This document shows, piece by piece, positions 6,215 to 11,842 of a stretch of DNA of 11,842 nt. The DNA is taken from contig CANMCL010000018.1 of the NCBI GenBank assembly GCA_947496345.1, positions 1-11,842 of the forward strand, in the 5' to 3' direction. The DNA is from Actinomycetota bacterium (lineage in GTDB: Bacteria > Actinomycetota > Actinomycetes > Nanopelagicales > Nanopelagicaceae). Under the pieces are notes generated by a model. It did no database searches, was not told the DNA's origin, and saw only the letters and a list, made by a program, of their open reading frames with translations. Made by a program: the position numbers and the translations under genes. The stretch's first letter is position 1. Each line of letters opens with the position of its first letter.

Positions 6215-9200
6215 GCCAACTCCGCATCTTCAATTTCGCGTCGGCGGCGACCTGCAGGTAGAGCCAGCACCATAACGGTGACAATTACAATTGTTTGGAA
6301 TGAGATCCAAGCGCGACGAGAAGTTCCGTCATACATTAAAGTTACGGATCCTGGCTCGGTGACTGTAAATACTGGCATGCCATCCACGCTTCGTTTGCGT
6401 TCCAAACGAGAACCGTCTTGCATAGCTCTCCAGCCTTGACTGTAGTTTTCAGTCAACGTCAATTCACCCGGTTCATTGACGGTAATACCTAATTTGCCCT
6501 GTTGAACAACTGAACTATTTCCGGAGGAATCAGTAAAGAGGATTGCTCCAGTATTTACTGAGATTTTCCAAACGATTCCAGCGTTTGTTGAGGAAGCTCT
6601 TGAAAATCCGCCTAACCCATCAATCACGCGCGCGATATTTTCATCAACTGGACTCTTTAAGAAAAGATATTTAATTCCGTGAACAGCAAAAGTCGTACTA
6701 GCAGTCAAACCAGTGCCATCGGCTAACTCCTGCACCGCTGCAGAGATTTGATCTCTATCGGCTGGCGCAATATCGGGTTGTGCCAGCGTGGCATCTCCAC
6801 CGCGAGCTAGATAATAATTCAGAGTTACTTCTTGACCAGTTGTTCGCGGGCGAATAACCATGGTTTTGGCATCGCCTTCAATGGCGAGAAATGCCGGTAG
6901 TACAACTTCTTTGCCAGTTTGCAACGGCGAATTAGCGCCACTACTTAAAATCCAAGAAATTGATGTAACTGAATATAGCGCAGTGACAATTAACAGTACT
7001 GCAGCGGATATATGGCGGAAATTTATATTTGTTGTAATCAGTCTTTCCCGTAATTTATCAAGCATGATTACAGAAGCGCTAATTGCTGAAATAGTTGCTA
7101 GCGTTAGAAGCGACCCGGCATAGATTGGGGTTGCGATAGAAGTTCCGTTGCCAGTCATCGATACCGTACTCAATAAAACCGCGGCTAGTAGTGAGATAAA
7201 CCCAAGTTCAGCTACAAAACGCGCTTTGGTTGAAGAAAACAACGAAATTCCCAGTACGAGAGTTAATGGGCTTACGATAAAAATTGGCAACGATCCAGGT
7301 CCTCCTGGGTTTCCAAGTAAAGCTAAATTCGGACCGCCTCCTGGGAGTAAAAATCCAGAATCGATGAAGAAACGTTTTGGCTCAACCAATAACTCAAAAC
7401 TCCAGGGCGCACACATTAAAACAGGCGTAATCACTAGCGCCAATCGTCGATACAACCTTTGATTAAAGAGTTCAGTATTTATACCGCGCTCACTTGCGGA
7501 GTAATCTCGATAAATTGCAAATACATTAATTAGCAGGCCGACAATTAAAAGGATTGGCGAGAAAGCGAAAAGTACAGAACCTAGGAGGGAAAGGCCAAAG
7601 ATGCGACGCCAAGTTGTTTTATCGAGTGTAAATATCCCTTGTGCAGCGCTAATGAAGAGTGGCAACAAGATGAGAACCATAACCGTGCTTAAGCGACCTG
7701 AATTTATAGCGGAGATTGCAACTGGAGAAATCGCATAAAGCAAGGAAGCGCCAACGGTTAGCCATCGATTATTTGATAACTGACGGAGAAGCAAATATCC
7801 CGATCCTGCAATAAGAAGTGGGGCCACAAAAAATAGAATCGCAATAAAGAACTTCAGGCTTCCGAAAAATGGAGTTGCAAGCACCGCAACTATGGCTAGC
7901 CACGTGGGCGCTGCTGCAGAAGTTCCCATACCAATTGAGTGCCATCCGCTGAAATATGTATTCCAGATGTCCCTAACCCCAGCAGGCTGTTCAGGAAGTG
8001 CGCCCCCAAATATCGAACCAAAACGATTACGAGACCAAAATAGAGTCAAGATGAAAAGAAATAACGATGAAGCAATCAGTGGCCGCTTGATGAGCGAAAA
8101 CCAATTGCGATTTGAGGCAGGGGTTAACAAATCCTCTTCATCTAAATTCTCATCCAGGATTGAAATGTCGCGAATCTCGGTAATTTCATCTGGGAAAATT
8201 TGAGTTCGAATCCACTCCGCTGTTCTGGATAAGGAAAGGCGAATCTGTGACCAACGAGATGGGATAAATTTAAGAGCGATGCTTGCCGGCACGAGTCGCT
8301 GAGATCGCCTTACTTTCCGAGCTTCAAATAACTCTCCGGGATGTATGAATAGGGTTCCGACCGCCAAGATTTCATCGCTGGCATAGCCAGGTAGTTTTGC
8401 AAATAGAAATCCAATCGAACGAAGAATTGAACCAGTAAGAAGTTGTACGGTTAGAAGAGGTAAGCGCCACCACGAAGAGTTAGATAGCAGAACGTAAGCG
8501 GCATTTCGCCGGTCTAGCAAAAGTGGGCGATGCAAGAAAGCTTCGGCAACATCTACAGTGCGTCGCTCGTTTGCGGAAGCTTCTGCGTGAAATGCGACGG
8601 CGCTAGATACTGCGATAGCTGCATAACCCGCGGAATAGAGACGCCATCCAAAATCTACATCGTCACGGAAGAGATCTAGATTGGGATCAAAGCCGCGTAA
8701 CTGTTCGAAAATATCTCGGCGAATAAGTGCTCCGGCTGTACTAACTGCGAGAACTTCGTGAACACCATCTCTTTGACCTTGGTCATATTCTGCTGGCTCA
8801 AGACCTGTCCAGCGATTTCCATTCGCTGCGATGCTGATACCAATTTCCAATAAATGCGTTCGGTCATGCCAGCCTAAAAGTTTAGGACCAGCCATACCTA
8901 CATTCGGGCGAGTTTTTACCTCTGCAATCAAATTTGCCAGCGCTTTGCGATGCACCGATAGATCATCATGAATAATCCATAGCCATTCGTGTTCTGGATC
9001 GGTTATTTCTGGCAGAGTTGAAACTGCATGCAATATAGCTTCACCAAAACCTGTTTCGCGATCCATTGGTAAAACTGGAATTCGCGCACCTTTAACCAAT
9101 TTTGCAGACGAATCAATCGATCCAGTATCAACTGCGACAATTTTATCAATCTGGTGAGTTTGGGAAGTAAGTGATGCAACAACTTCTGGCAGCCAAGTTG

Positions 9201-9246
9201 CGCCGTCATGAAGAACAAGAATCGCGGTGACGCGATGTGAACTCAT
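6211..9246 (-). CDS. Very large membrane GT2 glycosyltransferase with polytopic C-terminal module
   Basis: A 1011-residue two-part protein. Residues 1 to about 235 form a GT-A fold family 2 glycosyltransferase on the cytosolic side, with D40 in VAVDTGS, HDD at 93-95 in place of the usual DxD, and RDDVDFGWRL at 194-203 as the acceptor/base motif. Hydrophobic stretches follow at about 250-285, then an acidic linker (about 353-374) and a polytopic region from about 389 to 790 with many membrane segments. An exported C-terminal beta-rich part (about 800-975) contains ENYSQGWRAM, reminiscent of YfhO/AftD-like membrane proteins, before a last membrane helix and an RRRR stop-transfer. The loop after the 389-405 helix (RDIWNTYFSGWHSIGMG) resembles extracytoplasmic loops of GT-C-type enzymes. 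Donor and acceptor are unknown; neighbours suggest a GDP-mannose or polyprenyl-linked sugar in envelope glycan assembly. It starts five bases after whiB, without a good ribosome binding site. Confidence 0.85.
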   Translation of the reverse strand: MSSHRVTAILVLHDGATWLPEVVASLTSQTHQIDKIVAVDTGSIDSSAKLVKGARIPVLPMDRETGFGEAILHAVSTLPEITDPEHEWLWIIHDDLSVHRKALANLIAEVKTRPNVGMAGPKLLGWHDRTHLLEIGISIAANGNRWTGLEPAEYDQGQRDGVHEVLAVSTAGALIRRDIFEQLRGFDPNLDLFRDDVDFGWRLYSAGYAAIAVSSAVAFHAEASANERRTVDVAEAFLHRPLLLDRRNAAYVLLSNSSWWRLPLLTVQLLTGSILRSIGFLFAKLPGYASDEILAVGTLFIHPGELFEARKVRRSQRLVPASIALKFIPSRWSQIRLSLSRTAEWIRTQIFPDEITEIRDISILDENLDEEDLLTPASNRNWFSLIKRPLIASSLFLFILTLFWSRNRFGSIFGGALPEQPAGVRDIWNTYFSGWHSIGMGTSAAAPTWLAIVAVLATPFFGSLKFFIAILFFVAPLLIAGSGYLLLRQLSNNRWLTVGASLLYAISPVAISAINSGRLSTVMVLILLPLFISAAQGIFTLDKTTWRRIFGLSLLGSVLFAFSPILLIVGLLINVFAIYRDYSASERGINTELFNQRLYRRLALVITPVLMCAPWSFELLVEPKRFFIDSGFLLPGGGPNLALLGNPGGPGSLPIFIVSPLTLVLGISLFSSTKARFVAELGFISLLAAVLLSTVSMTGNGTSIATPIYAGSLLTLATISAISASVIMLDKLRERLITTNINFRHISAAVLLIVTALYSVTSISWILSSGANSPLQTGKEVVLPAFLAIEGDAKTMVIRPRTTGQEVTLNYYLARGGDATLAQPDIAPADRDQISAAVQELADGTGLTASTTFAVHGIKYLFLKSPVDENIARVIDGLGGFSRASSTNAGIVWKISVNTGAILFTDSSGNSSVVQQGKLGITVNEPGELTLTENYSQGWRAMQDGSRLERKRSVDGMPVFTVTEPGSVTLMYDGTSRRAWISFQTIVIVTVMVLALPAGRRRREIEDAELA

Positions 9247-9251
9247 GAGAG

Positions 9252-9560
9252 TTACGCTGGGCGGCGCTTCAAACGGCGACGCTCACGTTCGGAGAGTCCA
9301 CCCCAGATACCAAAGCGCTCATCGTGTGCGAGCGCGTACTCCAAACATTCTTGGCGAACATCACAAGAAAGGCAGACTCGCTTTGCTTCACGAGTTGAAC
9401 CGCCCTTTTCAGGAAAGAATGCTTCTGGATCTGTTTGCGCACATAGAGCGCGCTCTTGCCAGGAGAGTTCTACATTCTCTCCATTTGCTAATTTGATTGA
9501 TGGTCCAGCAGTAGGGGCTGTTGGATTGCCAGTAGGTGTAACTTCTGGACGAATCGGCAT
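9252..9560 (-). CDS. whiB: WhiB-family iron-sulfur transcriptional regulator (WhiB2/WhmD-like)
   Basis: A 102-residue Wbl protein. The four cluster ligands are C40, C63, C66 and C72 (C-x22-C-x2-C-x5-C), followed by the GIWGG turn (84-88) and a basic C-terminus (ERERRRLKRR) for DNA contact. Residues 1-30 are a Pro/Thr-rich, probably disordered extension. Wbl proteins carry a [4Fe-4S] cluster and act with the primary sigma factor. Position next to the large glycosyltransferase, DUF3499 and manB matches mycobacterial whiB2 and Streptomyces whiB, which are needed for septation; the WhiB2 assignment is therefore by context. A strong GAGGAG lies eight bases before the ATG and a good promoter lies further upstream, so this is the likely first gene of the whiB-to-manB operon. 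Confidence 0.93.
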   Translation of the reverse strand: MPIRPEVTPTGNPTAPTAGPSIKLANGENVELSWQERALCAQTDPEAFFPEKGGSTREAKRVCLSCDVRQECLEYALAHDERFGIWGGLSERERRRLKRRPA

Positions 9561-9568
9561 CGACTAAT

Positions 9569-9574
9569 CTCCTC
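9569..9574 (-). promoter_or_regulatory. Strong Shine-Dalgarno of whiB
   Basis: GAGGAG on the minus strand, eight bases from the whiB ATG. It is the best ribosome binding site in the window and fixes the start codon. Confidence 0.85.
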
Positions 9575-9623
9575 AAGACCTTCGGGGTTACGTCCAGATG
9601 CGAACGCAACTTCTCTAGAACGA

Positions 9624-9639
9624 ATTACACGCTTGTAAT
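9624..9639. promoter_or_regulatory. Perfect 16-bp palindrome over the whiB -10 box
   Basis: ATTACA at 9624-9629 and TGTAAT at 9634-9639 are exact inverted copies separated by four bases. One arm is the -10 hexamer itself, so a dimeric protein bound here would block RNA polymerase. Candidate operator; the binding protein is unknown. Confidence 0.45.
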
Positions 9640-9652
9640 CCCTTTAAGTCAA
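9624..9652 (-). promoter_or_regulatory. Sigma70-type promoter of the whiB operon
   Basis: On the minus strand TTGACT (9652-9647) is followed after exactly 17 bases by TGTAAT (9629-9624), each close to the -35 and -10 consensus. Transcription would begin near 9617, leaving a leader of about 57 bases before whiB. Prediction from sequence alone. Confidence 0.65.
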
Positions 9653-9666
9653 GTCCAAGGCTGGGG

Positions 9667-9690
9667 TTGAGCCCTGATAATCACGCTCAA
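9667..9690. promoter_or_regulatory. 24-base dyad upstream of the whiB promoter
   Basis: TTGAGC (9667-9672) and GCTCAA (9685-9690) are exact inverted arms flanking an inner palindromic TGATAATCA-like core (9675-9683). It lies 14 bases upstream of the whiB -35 and 19 bases after the nucleotidyltransferase stop. With no T-run following in either direction it is a poor intrinsic terminator; it may be an activator or repressor site, or an RNA hairpin protecting the upstream mRNA end. Confidence 0.4.
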
Positions 9691-9708
9691 TTTCGCAGAT
9701 TTATCGAC

Positions 9709-10677
9709 TTATTGGAGCGAAATTGGCAGATTTTCTGTTGGTGAAATGTATTTTCCTATGATTTCTGAATTTGCAGCGATTTGCGAATTGTGAAGAATAA
9801 AAGAGTCGGCAATTGTGCAGGTGTCACCAATTTTGACCCCATCACCAATAATCGAATTGGTGATCTTGCAGTTTGCGCCGATCGTTGAACCTTGGCCGAC
9901 GGAAGTTCCACCAGTAATCACTGAGCCGGAACCAATTTGGCTTCCCGTACCAGCTTGAAAACCCTCGCCGACAATATCGCGGGAGCCTTGGAAAAGCGCC
10001 GCTGGGGTTCCGACATCTAGCCAGTAAGACTGTTCGTTATAGCCATAAACCGGCCGGCCACTTTTGACTAATTGAGGAAAGGTCTCACGTTCAATACTGA
10101 CAACTTTTCCTTCAGGAATCTGTGAAATAACAGATGCGTTAAACACATAGCATCCCGCATTTATTGAGTTAGTGACCGGATTTTCCATCTTCTCCAGAAA
10201 ATCTATAACTCTTCCATTTGGATCTGTTGGAACGCAACCAAAGGCTCGTGCATCTGCAACATCAATTAAATGAAGAGTGGCATCTGCTTGATTTCTCCTG
10301 TGAAAATCGAGCTGCGCGGCAATATTGTGGCCACTTAATACATCGCCATTGAATATGACAAATTCTTCAGTGGAATCAGCAAAGTCAACTAGTGAGGCTG
10401 CATTACGTATTGCACCACCTGTACCAAGCGGTTCTCTTTCTACTGCATAAAGTAACTTCATTCCCCATTTAGAGCCATCGCCAAAGTAAGGAGTAAACAC
10501 TTCAGAGAGATAAGAGGTGGCCAAGATAACGGTGCTAATTCCTGCTTTCTTAGCGGCGAGTAACTGTCGCTCTGTAACTGGCAAACCAGCGACTGGCAAC
10601 ATCGGCTTAGGAGTCTGATTGGTAAGCGGTTTCAAGCGCGTACCCATCCCACCGACGAGCAAAATTCCGATCGCCAC
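9709..10677 (-). CDS. manC: Sugar-1-phosphate nucleotidyltransferase, probable mannose-1-phosphate guanylyltransferase
   Basis: A 322-residue cytosolic enzyme that would join mannose-1-P and GTP to give GDP-mannose and pyrophosphate. The N-terminal Rossmann-like domain (1 to about 230) has the nucleotide loop GGMGTRLKPLT (9-19) with PKPM (23-26), E82-PLGTGGA, metal-binding D112 in FNGD, NAGCYVF (173-179) and D221 in WLDVGTP. The C-terminus (about 240-315) is a left-handed beta-helix of hexapeptide repeats, such as IGSGSVI, VGQGSTI and IGDGVKI. The product is shorter than some guanylyltransferases but matches the Rv3264c-type of Actinobacteria. The start codon is GTG, sharing its G with the last base of the preceding TAG stop (TAGTG), so translation is coupled to dapC. 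GTP/mannose specificity is inferred from family resemblance and from manB nearby; glucose-1-P or another sugar is possible. Confidence 0.85.
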   Translation of the reverse strand: MAIGILLVGGMGTRLKPLTNQTPKPMLPVAGLPVTERQLLAAKKAGISTVILATSYLSEVFTPYFGDGSKWGMKLLYAVEREPLGTGGAIRNAASLVDFADSTEEFVIFNGDVLSGHNIAAQLDFHRRNQADATLHLIDVADARAFGCVPTDPNGRVIDFLEKMENPVTNSINAGCYVFNASVISQIPEGKVVSIERETFPQLVKSGRPVYGYNEQSYWLDVGTPAALFQGSRDIVGEGFQAGTGSQIGSGSVITGGTSVGQGSTIGANCKITNSIIGDGVKIGDTCTIADSFILHNSQIAANSEIIGKYISPTENLPISLQ

Positions 10678-11750
10678 TATTTAATCGCCTCTCGGATTCG
10701 CGCTGCGGCATCTGCGATTTGTACATCGGTGGCGGTCATTGCGACACGAATGTGTGAAGATCCGAGGGGGCCGTAAAAAGTTCCGGGAGTGGCCAAAATT
10801 CCAAGGCTAGCCAACCAATCTACCGATTTCCAAGCGTCTTCCGAGCGCGTGCACCAGATATAAAGTCCGGCGGCAGAGTCATCAATCTGAAAACCTGCTT
10901 CTTTTAAGGCTGGAGCAAGAATTGCACGACGCGAGTTATATCGCGCACGCTGTTCTTCTACATGCTTTTCATCGCTAAGTGCTGCGACCATAGAATTTTG
11001 AATTGGCAGCGGAACCATCATTCCTGCGTGCTTTCTGATTTCGCGTATTTTTGCAATTAGCTTCGAATCACCAATTAGGAACGCGCCCCGGTAGCCAGCC
11101 ATAGATGAACGCTTTGATAGAGAATGAACAACCAGAATGTTTGAGTTATCGCCATCTGTGTATTTGAGAAGCGAAGTTGGAACGGTCGTGTCACCAAAAT
11201 CTATGTAGCATTCATCGCAGATTAAAACGGAGTTATTTCTTCGCACCCAATCAATTGCCGCCCGCAGTTCCGCCTCGGAGTGGACGCGCCCTGTTGGATT
11301 AGCTGGCGTATTAATCCACGCAAAATCAGCGTTTGGCCAAGTATTAGCATCAACTCCAACAGCGATTGGCTGAGATTGCGCCAAAAGAGCACCTACTAAA
11401 TATGTCGGATACGCCACTTCTGGATAGATAACTCGCTTACTTTCCAAAACAGTTGGTAACCACGCGACTAACTCTTTAGAACCGATTACAGGAAGTACAT
11501 CAAAGTCTCCGGTTGCACCAAGATGGTTAATTGCCCAATTACGAATTGCTGTTTGCAACTCTTTTGTGCCCGCCGTAACCGGATAGCGCGGTGAATCAGA
11601 ACTTGCGCGAAGTGCGCTTTGAATCAACTCAGGCGTTGCATCAACCGGAGTTCCTTGTGAAAGATCGATAATTCCATCGGTATGCGCACGGGCTTTATCT
11701 GCATAAGGAGCAAGAGCATCCCACGGAAAATCCGGCAATGGTTTGCGCAT
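10677..11750 (-). CDS. dapC: PLP-dependent aminotransferase, probable succinyldiaminopimelate transaminase
   Basis: A 357-residue class I/II fold-type I aminotransferase. Motifs: Y56 in the substrate region, NTPANPTGR (147-155) with cofactor-contacting N151, D179 and Y182 in CDECYIDFG, PLP-binding lysine K213 in HSLSKRSSMAGYRG, and the carboxylate-binding arginine in HIRVAMT near the C-terminus. Known role: transfers the amino group from glutamate to N-succinyl-2-amino-6-ketopimelate, in the lysine/meso-diaminopimelate pathway that feeds peptidoglycan. The DapC assignment is supported by the ferredoxin gene immediately upstream, since ferredoxin-dapC is a regular actinobacterial pair. The ATG at 11750 lies 29 bases after the ferredoxin stop and has no clear Shine-Dalgarno sequence. 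The 3' end overlaps the nucleotidyltransferase by one base. Another aminotransferase of the same subfamily cannot be excluded. Confidence 0.87.
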   Translation of the reverse strand: MRKPLPDFPWDALAPYADKARAHTDGIIDLSQGTPVDATPELIQSALRASSDSPRYPVTAGTKELQTAIRNWAINHLGATGDFDVLPVIGSKELVAWLPTVLESKRVIYPEVAYPTYLVGALLAQSQPIAVGVDANTWPNADFAWINTPANPTGRVHSEAELRAAIDWVRRNNSVLICDECYIDFGDTTVPTSLLKYTDGDNSNILVVHSLSKRSSMAGYRGAFLIGDSKLIAKIREIRKHAGMMVPLPIQNSMVAALSDEKHVEEQRARYNSRRAILAPALKEAGFQIDDSAAGLYIWCTRSEDAWKSVDWLASLGILATPGTFYGPLGSSHIRVAMTATDVQIADAAARIREAIK

Positions 11751-11779
11751 GGTCCGATGCCAGACAGGCTTTATTAAAT

Positions 11780-11842
11780 TTATTCTTTAGGCGGAAGTGC
11801 AGCGATTATTGGATGATCGCTATTTGTTAGTCCAACCTTGGC
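11780..11842 (-). CDS. fdxA: Ferredoxin, C-terminal 20 residues only
   Basis: The last 20 codons plus TAA of a gene entering from the right edge. The tail translates as AKVGLTNSDHPIIAALPPKE. This resembles the C-terminus of actinobacterial FdxA-type 7Fe/4Fe ferredoxins, which end in a GGA(A/S)K(V/L/I)G...D...VA.LPP pattern. The cluster-binding cysteines lie outside the window, so identification rests on this short tail and on the dapC neighbour, a standard pairing in Actinobacteria. Confidence 0.75.
   Translation of the reverse strand, partial: AKVGLTNSDHPIIAALPPKE

Noticed and set aside
7148..7462. Plus-strand open frame of 104 codons, and a similar one at 7892-8203
   Set aside because: Both are antisense to the membrane part of the glycosyltransferase and show no domain, start signal or independent spacing.
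9409..9609. Minus-strand frame overlapping the whiB leader and 5' end
   Set aside because: It starts at TTG inside the predicted whiB leader without a ribosome binding site, and its sequence is low-information; whiB in the other frame has all four cluster cysteines.
1..11842. CRISPR array, transposase, tRNA/rRNA, toxin-antitoxin, phage or defence genes
   Set aside because: No regularly spaced repeats, no insertion-sequence ends, no tRNA-like folds, and essentially all space is filled by housekeeping and envelope genes on one strand.

Overview
The window looks like a stretch of a small, AT-leaning (by eye mid-40s % GC) actinobacterial chromosome. The actinobacterial assignment rests on a WhiB-family Fe-S regulator, the MtrA/MtrB two-component pair, and the neighbourhood of DUF3499, DUF5719, a very long membrane glycosyltransferase, phosphomannomutase and SahH. 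Low GC, tiny intergenic gaps and one-base or four-base gene overlaps suggest a streamlined lineage, such as freshwater acI/Nanopelagicales-type actinobacteria. That placement is inference; no rRNA or other marker is present.

Every gene lies on the minus strand, so transcription runs from the right edge to the left. From right to left: the 3' end of a ferredoxin gene (11780-11842), a DapC-like aminotransferase (10677-11750) and a GDP-mannose-type sugar nucleotidyltransferase (9709-10677) form a tight upstream unit. A 148-base intergenic region (9561-9708) follows. It carries a convincing sigma70-type promoter, a perfect 16-bp palindrome over the -10, and a second 24-base dyad. Next come whiB (9252-9560), the 1011-residue glycosyltransferase (6211-9246), DUF5719 (4901-6214), DUF3499 (4470-4865) and manB (3049-4425). 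After a 95-base gap come sahH (1673-2953), mtrA (987-1673) and the 5' part of mtrB, which runs off the left edge (1-985). I see nothing convincing on the plus strand.

Functionally this is a cell-envelope and cell-division block. ManB and the nucleotidyltransferase would convert mannose-6-P to mannose-1-P and then to GDP-mannose. The large membrane glycosyltransferase and the membrane-anchored DUF5719 protein could use or support use of such a donor at the cell surface. DapC supplies the diaminopimelate/lysine branch of peptidoglycan precursors. WhiB (WhiB2/WhmD-like) and MtrAB are regulators tied to septation and wall homeostasis in related actinobacteria. SahH recycles S-adenosylhomocysteine.

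Most genes are ordinary for the phylum. The points that stand out are: manB has no ATG, GTG or TTG available upstream of its conserved N-terminal motif and appears to start at ATT; SahH is of the short archaeal/Thermotoga-like type rather than the long form usual in Actinobacteria; and the whiB control region has two inverted repeats around its promoter.
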